Counted from the first letter of the stretch, positions 21,480-34,134 are shown. The stretch: 64,000 nucleotides of DNA from Reticulitermes speratus (GCA_021186555.1 JAJKFL010000010.1:22298586-22362585); one strand, 5' to 3'. The notes: generated by a model from the sequence alone, not told the origin. Translations and numbers: made by a program.

Positions 21480-22440
21480 CGTAAATAAGAAGTAAATACG
21501 ATTAATGGAATAAAAAGCTAAAAGCAGGACGGTTCAACAGTTTAAGAACTTACGGTACGAATTTTCTGTTGCTAAACATAAAATGTCAAGGGACGTCTGC
21601 AACACTCTGTATAAGAATGAATAAGTACGTAAGGATTCCGAGAAGTTTTGAGGACACGGTCCTGACCCGTCACCTGCAGACTGAGAACACTAAGAACAAC
21701 TTGTCAGGATTCCGGGTAACCTGGCCGAAATACGAACGCGTACCTCTTGGAACACGACGGCGCAGCGCTGTCATGACAACCAGCTGCTCGATCGTGGGTA
21801 AAACTACCTCCTTGATAAGGAACGTGAGACTAAGAGACTCTGCATGAAAGTGTCACGACAGGCTTCTGGGATGCGGGGCGACGTCGTTGGGTAACTGCTT
21901 ACACTTGCAGATATAGGCACCACGATCCGTCGAAACGTCGGTAACCAAATAACGACACATCGCATCCCACAAGACGAATTCTCAGAAAACACCGATGTGA
22001 GAACCTACAAATAATCACCCTCTGAAATACGAAACAGGACGACCAATCGCTTCGTTAGTCAACACAAAATGGCAGTGAAACTCACCGGAGCCCGGTATCG
22101 ATACTCTATATCGATACTCTCCATCCGTTGTCAACTGCCGATCAAGAAACTACAGAAAAAAGACGAGTATCAAATTTCAAGCCGAAACGTAAGGTTTCGG
22201 CATGTGGCCTATACAGGGTGAGCTTAAGTTCCTGCGCACCTGTCGGAAGTACCATATAGGTTAGAGTGAATTTCACAATGAACGTACAGCACCAAAGATC
22301 GGAACTGACCCCCCCCCCCCCCAAACATGCATGTGACAAAATGTCACGCATGCCACCTGAAAGTTTTACATACAGGGCCTGCCCACTTCCAGCACAGTGC
22401 AGCACCTCTCTTGCAGCGCTGTACAAAAGACTCTTCGCCC
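21480..22440. other. Mostly unassigned
   Basis: Apart from the degenerate arm at 21858-21975 I see a C-run (22309-22322) and short frames without domains. Confidence 0.45.
21858..21975 (+). mobile_element. Degenerate GCGGAAGCC-like arm
   Basis: CTTCTGGGATGCGGGGCGAC on the left and GTCGAAACGTCGGTAACCAA with CATCGCATCCCACAAGACGA on the right resemble the ribozyme-like family, but the hairpin and core are lost. Family assignment is tentative. Confidence 0.4.
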
Positions 22441-22461
22441 ACTCCGTACTTTACGACCATA

Positions 22462-22750
22462 AGGTAAAGGTAAAGGTCTCCCTATAACAGCCCACGAAGG
22501 ACCAGAGGGGGAGTAGAGGCATAGCTCTACTCTTTCTTTAACCCTGGCACTAGATGGGGGTGTGTGGTCAGCTCCACGCCCCGGCCGATTTACCCCCGGG
22601 AAAGAGACCCGGTACCCATTGTACAGGAGGCTGGGTGGGCCCCAGGGCCGGTCTGGACGGCTGTGAAAAATCTCGCCCCCACCGGGATTCGATCCCCGGA
22701 CCGTCCAGCTCGTAGCGTAGTCGCTATACCGACTGAGCTATCGCGGCCCA
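22462..22750 (-). mobile_element. SINE-A, full-length
   Basis: The head and box A TAGCTCAGTCGG (matching the TRGCNNARYNGG consensus), GATCGAATCCC box B and tail (CCTTTACCTTTACC) are clear on the minus strand. ACTTTACGACCA flanks it at 22448-22459 and 22752-22763. Confidence 0.9.
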
Positions 22751-23027
22751 CACTTTACGACCACAACCGCTAGAAAGTGGCCAACGAGCGCACGGTTCTT
22801 GATAACCAGCACATTCGTGACAACCTTCAAGCTGTGGTCAAAGTGCGATCTGACACCCAGCTGAGTCATACCAACCAGCATCACGCACGGGTCACTGGCC
22901 AATCACTGCTAAGCAGTCAGCGAATTTCCATCTACATTTACAGGAAAACGATACGTGGCAACGTAGGCTGATACATTGTCTTACACTGCTTATTGGAATT
23001 AATTGAGTGAAGATGTAGAATGCAGGG

Positions 23028-23326
23028 TTGGGGGCACGCGGTGGCACAGTTGGTTGAGGCACTACGCTACAAACCGGAACGTCGCGGGTTCGATTCCCGA
23101 TGGTGTCATTGGAATTAATTCCTTGACATAATCGTTTCGGTCGCACTATGGCCCTGGGGTCGACTCAGCCTCTAACAGAAATGAGTACCAGGAATATTTC
23201 CTGGGGGGTAAAGACGGCCGGTGCGTAGGGCTGACAACCTTACCACCTTCATGTGCCGATTGTCTACAAATCTGTGAGCCTCAAACCTCCTGGAACCCTA
23301 AGGGTCTGTCCAGGCCTGAACTACGA
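23028..23326 (+). mobile_element. SINE-B, near full-length
   Basis: The head is GGGGCACGCGGTGGCACAGT, box B GGGTTCGATTCCCG, then GGGTCGACTCAGCCTC and a 3' part ending GTCCAGGCCTG. The T/A-rich tail has been lost. Confidence 0.85.
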
Positions 23327-23967
23327 CGCGACGTACACGCGAAGGTAGGCTTGAGAGAGTACATAAACCGACGTTCTGTCTCACGTCCTCTGTTCGCAAA
23401 ACGCTGACAGACTTCGCACGTATCATGATAGTGCCTATGCGCGATGTACATGCGCGATGACTTTCTCTGCCTGACCTACAAGCCTGGGAGTGTTTTCCTT
23501 TCATTTGCACAACCATGAGTCATAACGCGATTACGTATAAAGGTGGGCCCCAAACAGGGCAATTATTTCTGTTTGTTTTATTTCAGAGGCCCGTGATACT
23601 CTACGTTACACACCAATGCGCACACCAGGAAGACACACTGACATCTACTTGTTTCCTTTTTAGGAAGGTAAAAAGCGGCACCCAAGGCAAGAACTGAACG
23701 TTTCTCACCTGCAAATAAGTCTAACGCTCCTCCACACTAAACGAAGACATAAGTGCCCTCAAACTGACTGCGTATTCTAGACCAGAGACCTAATCCATTC
23801 AAAGCACGATATAACACTTCCGCCAAACATCTAACCCCCACTGAACCCAGTGGTTACTATATGTACCACCACGTTTAACATTCAACAAGATAGACTATGT
23901 ACGTATAACGTAATACTGTGGCACCTAAAGCACAGTGAATTTCACATTATAAATAGTGTGAAATAGT

Positions 23968-24758
23968 TAACTAAAGACCAGTGGTTACTATATGTACCAC
24001 CAGTTTAACATTCACAAATTCTACGTTCTGTCCACACAGTGTATTTATGTGTTTTGTGTGGATCTCAGAACAAACAGCGATTATTTCACTGTACAACATT
24101 AACTGACTGGTTTGTATAACTGAGACGGAGTGTGTTTACTGCGCGGTACGGACTGTATTTATGTGTTTTGTGTGGATCTCAGAACAAACAGCGATTATTT
24201 CACTGTACAACATTAACTGACTGGTTTGTATAACTGAGACGGAGTGTGTTTACTGCGCGGTACGGACTGTAGTTATGTGTTTTGTGTGGATCTCAGAACA
24301 AACAGCGATTATTTCACTGTACAACATTAACTGACTGGTTTGTATAACTGAGACGGAGTGTGTTTACTGCGCGGTACGGACTGTAGTTATGTGTTTTGTG
24401 GGGATCTCAGAACAAACAGCGATTATTTCACTGTACAACATTAACTGACTGGTTTGTATAACTGAGACGGAGTGTGTTTACTGCGCGGTACGGACTGTAG
24501 TTATGTGTTTTGTGTGGATCTCATAACAAACAGCGATTATTTCACTGTACAACATTAACTGACTGGTTTGTATAACTGAGACGGAGTGTGTTTACTGCGC
24601 GGTACGGACTGTAGTTATGTGTTTTGTGTGGATCTCAGAACAAACAGCGATTATTTCACTGTACAACATTAACTGACTGGTTTGTATAACTGAGACGGAG
24701 TGTGTTTACTGCGCGGTACGGACTGGATCTTTATATGTAATTCAGATTAATCGTAGTC
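23968..24758 (-). repeat. 114-bp repeat element, locus 4 (about 6 units)
   Basis: The tail starts at about 23968 and the TATA-like lead ends near 24758. Consecutive units share CTGTAGTTATG instead of CTGTATTTATG (from 24268), a sign that variant units were copied locally. A second partial tail (CCCAGTGGTTACTATATGTA) lies at 23849-23885, so the distal end is partly duplicated. Confidence 0.95.
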
Positions 24759-25184
24759 TTTTAAGGGCTCATCATCACCGTATTTGCCATTCTTTATCGT
24801 TTCTGCGCTCGTCCAGCTACACATCGGGTATTTTTTGAATTCAGAAGAATCCAGCCGTCCGACAAGCAGTAGCCAAATGCAAATAACGCCCCAGGCATCC
24901 CTACTGTTACAAGGAAAAGAGGGAGGCACCGGCAGTAATACAGCTAATTATGTAATTTAAGTCAACAAAGTGAGACACAGCTAACTTGGGCGGATACCTG
25001 CTAGAAAACTGTGAACGGCTTCCCCCTGCGTCTAATAACATCCACCAACTACCCATAATATTAAAGGGGATAATTTTCCTTTAGTCAACATTTAGAGTGC
25101 GAAAATGATGGCTTTAGGACGTGGACCTGCTCAGAAATAGCGTGAAAGTTTTTTGACAGGCATAAGCAGCACACTGACCGATAA

Positions 25185-25695
25185 ACAAAATCAACGAGGC
25201 AATGTAATTTTAAGGCGCGTTCGCAAAACTGCGAAAAGCGACTATTAGCTTCATGTCAGTCTGTCCGTCCGCATGAAACAACTCGGCTCCCACTGGACGG
25301 ATTTTCATGAACTTTGATATTTGATGATTTTTCGAAAATTTGTCTTAGAAAATTCAAATTTCATTAAAATCTGACTAAAATAACGGGTACTTTACACGAA
25401 GACCTATGTACATTTACGATAATATCTCGCTGATTTCTTCTTAGAATGAGAAATGTTTCAGACAAAAGTTGTACAGAAACTCAAAACACACATTTTATGT
25501 TCAAAATCGTGCCGTTTATGAGACAATGTGGAAAAATACGGTACAGCCAGACAGGCCACAGATGACAATATAATACGGCGCATGCGCTTTGCATGCTGTA
25601 TAACTAAGGCTACAGACACACACTCAGAATATGTAATACTTATTGCTTTTCCACGGTAAAAATGGTTACGCGAACGTGTCTCAATGTTACGTTTA
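25185..25695 (-). mobile_element. Dispersed repeat, minus-strand copy of the 34.1-34.6 kb repeat
   Basis: GGCGCGTTCGCAAAACTGCG at one end and GGTTACGCGAACGTGTCTC at the other give short inverted termini. The interior (GAAACATTTCTCATTCTAAG on the minus strand, GGCACGATTTTG, CATGCGCCGTATTATATTGT) matches 34150-34560. The class is unknown. Confidence 0.65.
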
Positions 25696-26148
25696 TATAT
25701 ACGTGGCCTGTCTTGTTAAGACCTTGTTTAAGAAGGAGAAAAAACCTTATGTGCAGATCACGTCTGGCTGTCCTCTGTGACCTAGTATCAGTGACTAACC
25801 CGTCAGTCGGACTTCAACGAGAACAGACGACGTTTGCAACCTCTCGTATGTCCCACGAGTACAGAACCAAAAGACTTACAATTAACCATCTTAACCACCA
25901 ATTTCAAGTAACATACCACGAGTACACACAAATGACAAAATAAATTTCAAAGTATAATTAACAAGAACTGACCATCAAGTACGATATCAAAACCAACAAA
26001 CGCACATAAGTGTATGAAAGTGTATTATACACATTGTATACCTGCTACATGTTTCGGCCACTCACGTGGCCACCTTCAGAGAGGTTCATTAACAAAGGAT
26101 ACATACATCGAAATATTAATATTCTTGTATTCTTCGTAACGCACCTCC

Positions 26149-26182
26149 CTGAAGATGGCCACATAAGTGGCCGAAACATGTA
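26149..26182 (+). ncRNA. Hammerhead-like ribozyme motif with a perfect stem II
   Basis: CUGAAGA, stem II GGCCAC/GUGGCC with an AUAA loop (six perfect pairs), GAAACAUGUA. Upstream ACCUCC and downstream GCAGGU form five of six stem I pairs. This is among the most complete motifs in the window. The facing arm (26046-26079, minus) has CUGAAGG, a lost A9. Confidence 0.7.
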
Positions 26183-26231
26183 GCAGGTAACCACTGTGTA
26201 TAATACATTTTCATACACTTATGTGCATTTG

Positions 26232-26516
26232 GGGCCGCAATAGCTCAGTCGGTATAGCGACACGCTACGGGCTGGACGGTCCGGGGATCGAATCCCGGTG
26301 GGCACGAGATTTTTCGCAGCCGTCCAGACCGGCCCTGGGGCCCACCCAGCCTCCTATACAATGGGTACTGGGTCTTTTTCCCGGGGGTAAAGCGGCCGGG
26401 GCGTGGAGTTGACCACCCGCCCCAATCTAGCGCCGAGGTTAAAGAAAGAGTAGAGCTATACCTCTATCCCCCCTCTGGGTCTTCATGGCCTGTTCTAGGG
26501 TGACCTTTACCTTTAC
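26232..26516 (+). mobile_element. SINE-A, full-length, inside a hammerhead element
   Basis: It starts GGGCCGCAATAGCTCAGTCG and ends CTTTACCTTTACC. TATGTGCATTT (26220) and TATGTGCATCT (26518) are the target duplication. Confidence 0.9.
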
Positions 26517-26908
26517 CTATGTGCATCTGTTGGTTTTGATATCATACTTTACTGCTCAATCCACGGTTATGGATCATTAAAATCAAACTGACCTTCCTTT
26601 ATACATTCACGTTTTGTTCTAGACGCACTACGAAATGCGTGTATTTGTGTACATCTATCTGTACATATCTACGCTACTTAATACGCAATGCAGATTAGCA
26701 CTGTGACGGTCGCTTAACGTTGTGCGATTCAAATGACGGCTAGTATTTAAGTCAGGGTTACAAAGATTGTGCTGCATGATTCGCCTGCAGTTGAAGGCTT
26801 TTTGTAGCGTCTACCTTGCAAAAGGACGTTCTTGGTGATTCACAAGGGAAATCATCTGGGATGCGAAGGACGTGTTACGTCACATCCGGATTTACTTCCA
26901 ATCTTCAG

Positions 26909-28805
26909 GCGTAGTACTTTTATGTAGTGTGTTCATCGAATACAGTTCAGTGGCGTAGTACTTTTATGTAGTGTGTTCATCGAATACAGTTCAGTGGCGT
27001 AGTACTTTTATGTAGTGTGTTCATCGAATACAGTTCAGTGGCGTAGTACTTTTATGTAGTGTTCATCGAATAGTTCAGTGGCGTAGTACTTTTATGTAGT
27101 GTGTTCATCGAATACAGTTCAGTGGCGTAGTACTTTTATGTAGTGTGTTCATCGAATACAGGTTCAGTGGCGTAGTACTTTTATGTAGTGTGTTCATCGA
27201 ATACAGTTCAGTGGCGTAGTACTTTTATGTAGTGTGTTCATCGAATACAGGTTCAGTGGCGTAGTACTTTTAAGTAGTGTGTTCATCGATTACAGTTCAG
27301 TGGCGTAGTACTTTTATGTAGTGTGTTCATCGAATACAGTTCAGTGGCGTAGTACTTTTATGTAGTGTGTTCATCGAATACAGTTCAGTGGCGTAGTACT
27401 TTTATGTAGTGTGTTCATCGAATACAGGTTCAGTGGCGTAGTACTTTTAAGTAGTGTGTTCATCGAATACAGTTCAGTGGCGTAGTACTTTTATGTAGTG
27501 TGTTCATCGATTACAGTTCAGTGGCGTAGTACTTTTATGTAGTGTGTTCATCGAATACAGTTCAGTGGCGTAGTACTTTTATGTAGTGTGTTCATCGAAT
27601 ACAGGTTCAGTGGCGTAGTACTTTTAAGTAGTGTGTTCATCGAATACAGTTCAGTGGCGTAGTACTTTTATGTAGTGTGTTCATCGATTACAGTTCAGTG
27701 GCGTAGTACTTTTATGTAGTGTGTTCATCGATTACAGTTCAGTGGCGTAGTACTTTTATGTAGTGTGTTCATCGAATACAGTTCAGTGGCGTAGTACTTT
27801 TATGTAGTGTGTTCATCGAATACAGGTTCAGTGGCGTAGTACTTTTAAGTAGTGTGTTCATCGAATACAGTTCAGTGGCGTAGTACTTTTATGTAGTGTG
27901 TTCATCGAATACAGTTCAGTGGCGTAGTACTTTTAAGTAGTGTGTTCATCGAATACAGTTCAGTGGCGTAGTACTTTTATGTAGTGTGTTCATCGAAGAC
28001 AGTTCAGTGGCGTAGTACTTTTATGTAGTGTGTTCATCGATTACAGTTCAGTGGCGTAGTACTTTTATGTAGTGTGTTCATCGAATACAGTTCAGTGGCG
28101 TAGTACTTTTATGTAGTGTGTTCATCGAATACAGTTCAGTGGCGTAGTACTTTTATGTAGTGTGTTCATCGAATACAGGTTCAGTGGCGTAGTACTTTTA
28201 AGTAGTGTGTTCATCGAATACAGTTCAGTGGCGTAGTACTTTTATGTAGTGTGTTCATCGATTACAGTTCAGTGGCGTAGTACTTTTATGTAGTATGTTC
28301 ATCGAATACAGTTCAGTGGCGTAGTACTTTTATGTAGTATGTTCATCGAATACAGTTCAGTGGCGTAGTACTTTTATGTAGTGTGTTCATCGAATACAGT
28401 TCAGTGGCGTAGTACTTTTATGTAGTGTTCATCGAATACAGTTCAGTGGCGTAGTACTTTTATGTAGTGTGTTCATCGAAGACAGTTCAGTGGCGTAGTA
28501 CTTTTATGTAGTGTGTTAATCGAATACAGTTCAGTGGCGTAGTACTTTTATGTAGTGTGTTCATCGAAGACAGTTCAGTGGCGTAGTACTTTTATGTAGT
28601 GTTCATCGAAGACAGTTCAGTGGCGTAGTACTTTTATGTAGTGTGTTCATCGAAGACAGTTCAGTGGCGTAGTACTTTTATGTAGTGTGTTCATCGAAGA
28701 CAGTTCAGTGGCGTAGTACTTTTATGTAGTGTGTTCATCGAAGACAGTTCAGTGGCGTAGTACTTTTATGTAGTGTGTTCATCGAAGACAGTTCAGTGGC
28801 GTAGC
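26909..28805. repeat. 44-bp tandem array, about 43 units
   Basis: GCGTAGTACTTTTATGTAGT recurs every 44 bases from 26909. Variants (TTTAAGTAGT, CGATTACAG, CGAAGACAG, GAATACAGG) come in clusters, and the CGAAGACAG type dominates from 28470 to the end. Confidence 0.95.
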
Positions 28806-28809
28806 AACA

Positions 28810-29280
28810 CAGATGTTTGCATTTCAAGGCACTTCCTGCAGATTTATACTTCCTCTATACATTACGAAGACTGTGAGCCACAGACTTTAATCTCGTACCC
28901 AGTATAAAATCATCTTACAAGCGCTTAAAATCTCATATATGCAAAGAGTGTCTCTTTAATCGTTACCACGAGCACGCCAGCTATCACGGAACGTCCCGGC
29001 GGAGACAGGATATATATGCGATAAAGCTGCTGTGCTCGGGGAAACGATAAAAGAAACACCCTGTATATTACAAAGCTTTTGAGGCATTCAGTTACGCTCG
29101 TTCCTACCATAAGGTTATCTTCCACACGCTCAAAGTTACACTCACACAAATTTGGAAGTTTCAGAGGCATTGAATTAGTCGTGCCTTGTAGGCAAGGCAG
29201 CTGAATTGTGTTCAAGATGCTAGCACGCATGCTGGATGGGACGAAACGGCGGATTTTTCATGCACTCAAACATCTGGTCC
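28810..29280. other. Unassigned, with a possible transposon end
   Basis: The minus strand has ATACAGGGTGTTTCTTTTAT (near 29065). The 101-codon minus-strand frame around it has no domain I recognise. Confidence 0.4.
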
Positions 29281-29282
29281 AG

Positions 29283-29605
29283 TTGAGAACTAATTGTCTT
29301 CTGTACTCTGTCCATCGTCCGGATAAAATATTAAAAATATAATATAAAAATCACGACGTTTCGGAAGATGGCTCGTCTTCCGTCTTCAGGTGATAGGAGG
29401 GGAGACACCTACTCAGCTGGGTCCTTTAGACCGAGCTAATCTCAATCCCTGGACCTAGCTCGGTCTAAAGGAACTAACTGAATAGGTGTCTCCCCTCCCA
29501 TCACCTGAAGACGTGCCATCTTCCGAAACGTCGTGATTTTTTATATTATATTTCAATATTTTATCCAGACGATGGACAAAGTCCAGAAGACAATTGCTTC
29601 TCAAT
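29283..29605. mobile_element. Near-perfect long palindrome carrying hammerhead-like arms
   Basis: The left arm (TTGTCTTCTGTACTCTGTCC, CGTCCGGATAAAATATT, ATCACGACGTTTCGGAAGAT) mirrors the right arm; the central arms (GGAGACACCT, CTAGCTCGGTCTAAAGGA) also pair. The motif ends CGUCGUG, placing G at the cleavage base, so activity is unlikely. Confidence 0.7.
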
Positions 29606-29896
29606 GTTATACACCGTCGTCAGAATCTTAGAACTTATTTGGTCCAGTTCATGCCCTGTCACTTGTACAGTGCAGTGCGAACTGCAACTGAACCACTTAC
29701 ATTCAACATTAACACCATACGGACTGTCCTGTACATCTGACCCGCCCGACCAGTAGCTGGCAGGTAACATGGCCCGCGAAGACTTCTGAAAACACGAAAG
29801 TCTTTTAACCCTTTCCCTTGTAAATACGAGCTAGAACACAGGAGCAATTATTAAAACCTATAAGCTATTATTTCTTACAACATACATTACTAACAC

Positions 29897-30180
29897 AAAG
29901 CTAAAGTTCTCCCTATAACAGGCCATGAAGGCTCAGAGGGGGAGTAGAGGTATAGCTGTACTCTTTCTTTAACCCTGGCACTAGATGAGGGTGGGTGATC
30001 AACTCCACGCCCCGGCCGCTTTACCCCCGGGAAAGAGACCCGGTACCCATTGTATAGGAGGCTGGGTAGGCCCCAGAGCCGGTCTGGACGGGTGCGGAAA
30101 ATCTCGCCCCCACCGGGATTCGATCCACGGAACGTCCAGCCCGTAGCGAGTCGCTATACCGACTGAACTATCGTGGCCCA
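29897..30180 (-). mobile_element. SINE-A, full-length
   Basis: It has the same head, body and tail as the other copies. CATTACTAA flanks it at 29885 and 30182. Confidence 0.85.
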
Positions 30181-30436
30181 CCATTACTAATTACTAATTA
30201 ATTTTGTAAAAATGTGCTAAAAATAGCGACACTGTAGCCTATGTACTAAGTAGCTTTATTTCAGTAATTCTTTTATTATCATTATCAGTAGGCTGTACGT
30301 TATTGCACATACAGAAACATACAGGATAAAATTATACACACAAGTACACTTAGTCGTCGTTCATTCTGTGTACTGAACTTCACGTTGCCCGCATGCAGAC
30401 CGAATTTTGCCGACGTTGCCGGCACCACATAAAAAG

Positions 30437-32628
30437 GTTGACGAGCCTGCTGTAAACGAAACCTGGACTGCGCAGTGACATATGCCAGTTGACGAACCTG
30501 CTGTAAAAGAAACCTGGACTGCGCAGTGACATATGCCAGTTGACGAACCTGCTGTAAACGAAACCTGGACTGCGCAGTGACATATGCCAGTTGACGAACC
30601 TGCTGTAAAAGAAACCTGGACTGCGCAGTGACATATGCCAGTTGACGAACCTGCTGTAAACGAAACCTGGACTGCGCAGTGACATATGCCAGTTGACGAA
30701 CCTGCCGTAAACGAAACCTGGACTGCGCAGTGACATATGCCAGTTGAAGAACCTGCTGTAAACGAAACCTGGACTGCGCAGTGACATATGCCAGTTGAAG
30801 AACCTGCTGTAAACGAAACCTGGACTGCGCAGTGACATATGCCAGTTGACGAACCTACTGTAAACGAAACCTGGACTGCGCAGTGACATATGCCAGTTGA
30901 CGAACCTGCTGTAAACGAAACATGGACTGCGCAGTGACATATGCCAGTTGACGAACCTGCTGTAAACGAAACATGGACTGCGCAGTGACATGCCAGTTGA
31001 CGAACCTACTGTAAACGAAACCTGGACTGCGCAGTGACATATGCCAGTTGACGAGCTTGCTGTAAACGAAACCTGGACTGCGCAGTGACATATGCCAGTT
31101 GACAAGCTTGCTGTAAACGAAACCTGGACTGCGCAGTGACATATGCCAGTTGACGAACCTGCTGTAAACGAAACCTGGACTGCGCAGTGACATATGCCAG
31201 TTGACGAACCTGCTGTAAACGAAACCTGGACTGCGCAGTGACATATGCCAGTTGACGAACCTACTGTAAACGAAACCTGGACTGCGCAGTGACATATGCC
31301 AGTTGACGAACCTGCTGTAAACGAAACCTGGACTGCGCAGTGACATATGCCAGTTGACGAACCTGCCGTAAACGAAACCTGGACTGCGCAGTGGCATATG
31401 CCAGTTGACGAACCTGCTGTAAACGAAACCTGGACTGCGCAGTGACATATGCCAGTTGACGAACCTGCTGTAAACGAAACCTGGACTGCGCAGTGACATA
31501 TGCCAGTTGACGAACCTGCTGTAAACGAAACCTGGACTGCGCAGTGACATATGCCAGTTGACGAACCTGCTGTAAACGAAACCTGGACTGCGCAGTGACA
31601 TATGCCAGTTGACGAACCTGCTGTAAACGAAACCTGGACTGCGCAGTGACATATGCCAGTTGACGAACCTGCTGTAAACGAAACATGGACTGCGCAGTGA
31701 CATATGCCAGTTGACGAACCTACTGTAAACGAAACCTGGACTGCGCAGTGACATATGCCAGTTGACGAACCTACCGTAATCGAAACCTGGACTGCGCAGT
31801 GACATATGCCAGTTGACGAACCTGCCGTAAACGAAACCTATACTGCGCTGTGACATATGCCAGTTGACGAACCTGCTGTAAACGAAACCTGGACTGCGCA
31901 GTGACATATGCCAGTTGACGAACCTGCCGTAAACGAAACCTGGACTGCGCAGTGACATATGCCAGTTGACGAACCTGCTGTAAACGAAACCTGGACTGCG
32001 CAGTGACATATGCCAGTTGACGAACCTGCCGTAAACGAAACCTGGACTGCGCAGTGACATATGCCAGTTGACGAACCTGCTGTAAACGAAACCTGGACTG
32101 CGCAGTGACATATGCCAGTTGACGAACCTGCTGTAAACGAAACCTGGACTGCGCAGTGACATATGCCAGTTGACGAACCTACTGTAAACGAAACCTGGAC
32201 TGCGCAGTGACATATGCCAGTTGACGAACCTGCTGTAAACGAAACCTGGACTGCGCAGTGACATATGCCAGTTGACGAACCTACTGTAAACGAAACCTGG
32301 ACTGCGCAGTGACATATGCCAGTTGACGAACCTGCTGTAAACGAAACCTGGACTGCGCAGTGACATATGCCAGTTGACGAACCTGCTTTAAACGAAACCT
32401 GGACTGCGCAGTGACATATGCCAGTTGACGAACCTGCTGTAAACGAAACCTGGACTGCGCAGTGACATATGCCAGTTGACGAACCTGCTTTAAACGAAAC
32501 CTGGACTGCGCAGTGACATATGCCAGTTGACGAACCTGCTGTAAACGAAACCTGGACTGCGCAGTGACATATGCCAGTTGACGAACCTGCTGTAAACGAA
32601 ACCTGGACTGCGCAGTGACATATGCCAG
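30437..32628. repeat. 51-bp tandem array, about 43 units
   Basis: Units such as GACGAACCTGCTGTAAACGA, AACCTGGACTGCGCAGTGAC, ATATGCCAGTT repeat every 51 bases, equal to 17 codons. The minus strand therefore stays open over hundreds of codons as MSLRSPGFVYSRFVNWH repeats. The ORFs have no unique domain, so I treat them as array by-products. Confidence 0.95.
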
Positions 32629-33091
32629 AAAGCAATACAGAATTCATAACATATGAAATAACAAACGACTTGTGACGCAACTGCAGACACTAAGAACTGT
32701 AAAGTGAAAGCGAAGTTTCTACGCCCACAAGACAGTAGCTTGATAGCGCGGCCAAGACAGAGGCGGCCTAGATGACAAACAAAATGGAACTTACAAATAT
32801 TAATCATACTTTTTGTATGCTCATTGAGCAGAAACCGCATGACCGAATTTTATACACACGAATACACACAGTGCTTAACGCATTACAACCAATTATACAC
32901 ATGGATAGGGTGTCAAACATGTGACGTTGCTCTCAACAGATTGAAAGGAGACAAACTCCATAGGGTACTTAAGCAAGATTTTCTTCATGATAGTTATCTT
33001 ACCAGGCAACATTCGCAGTAACCCTGCCACCTGACAGAATATAACCGATACAGTTAATTTAACGCCATCGAAATGACAAACGCTATTTCAG

Positions 33092-33414
33092 GCCAGTAGT
33101 ATTGAAACTTTTTTCTGTTCGCGTACCCTCAGATATAATTATTCTTCAACTTTGTACCCCCAAAGTTGTTGGTGCACAATTCAAGTTATACACAGTCTAT
33201 AATCTACATCTAAAATAAATTAAATAAATTACATCCAAAATAATGTATTAAATAATAAGTTTTAAATGAAAAAAAGGAGAGTCAAGCTATTAAATAACAA
33301 ATATATTATTGTCTATCGTATAAAAATTAATAAAGGAACAAAGGTATTTTAGCAAAGCAAAATTATATGCACTATGTGGAATAAAATGAAACTAGCCGCC
33401 CAGATAAGAATCAC

Positions 33415-33452
<38 letters not shown>

Positions 33453-33625
33453 GGCGCTCCCAAATCGCATTTCCTTACGTCCGGTCTCTTGTGGCTAATC
33501 CTAAATCTGGCCCTGATTATTCAGTGCTTATCATGAAATTATATATTTTTTTAAATTTTACGTACCCCCTAAGATGTCTTCGCGTACCCCCGGGGGTACG
33601 CGTACCCCAGGTTGAATACCACTAT
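33092..33625. mobile_element. hAT-like non-autonomous element
   Basis: The left end CAGTAGTATTGAAACTTTTT and the right end reversed TAGTGGTATTCAACCTGGGG are similar, and both contain CGCGTACCC blocks, resembling hAT termini. The interior is A/T-rich with a GA microsatellite. No clear 8-base duplication was found. Confidence 0.45.
33418..33450. repeat. (GA)n microsatellite
   Basis: About 16 GA dinucleotides lie inside the hAT-like element. Confidence 0.95.
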
Positions 33626-33767
33626 TTTACGCAATAAGAACGTGCGCACCATAAAAGACCTACGTTAAAGGTAATAATATCCACCGAACTATAACAACTG
33701 GATCCAACAGTTTCTTTGATGATTAAGTACACTTTAGACAGAGCTATGTCGAAATTGAAACGCCTAA

Positions 33768-33849
33768 TACAGGGTATACACAAAAGAATGGTGCGGTTTC
33801 AATAGTTTTCACTATTGAAACCGCACCATTCTTTTGTGTATACCCTGTA
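33768..33849. mobile_element. 82-bp perfectly palindromic MITE
   Basis: 38-base arms starting TACAGGGTATACACAAAAGA are perfectly complementary, separated by a six-base loop (TTTTCA). The ends are TA, compatible with Tc1/mariner insertion. Confidence 0.85.
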
Positions 33850-34134
33850 TAATTGTACAGCGGCACACACAAAGACTTTAACCCTTGCTGCATTATCTGA
33901 CAAGGCAGTTCAGATATTGCACAGAAGTGACACACAGGAGCAAAGTAATCACAGCAAATTATGCAAATGGAAGTTGAAGTGAATTGTGAAAAATTCCATC
34001 ACGGCCCGCCCACGCGCGCAGTCATTCATTAGTCAAAATACGAGTTCATTGGGGGGGGGGGGGGAAGACAAGTTTAATTAGCGCACAACAAAGGGGCTGC
34101 GAACAGCGTCGTAACTCACATTCGCAGGAAGTTA

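Larger units (their letters stand above)
25975..26570. mobile_element. Inverted-repeat hammerhead element interrupted by a SINE
   Basis: The left end CGATATCAAAACCAACAAAC with CACATAAGTGTATGAAAGTG is mirrored by TTCATACACTTATGTGC and, after the SINE, GTTGGTTTTGATATCATACT. Motifs sit at 26046-26079 (mutated) and 26149-26182 (intact). Confidence 0.75.

Noticed and set aside
26232..26310. tRNA gene at the SINE-A head
   Set aside because: Same reason: it is the head of a repeated SINE with target duplications.
30855..32366. 503-codon open frame of 17-residue repeats on the minus strand
   Set aside because: The 51-bp unit is a multiple of three, so one stop-free unit gives an endless frame. There is no unique coding sequence at either end.
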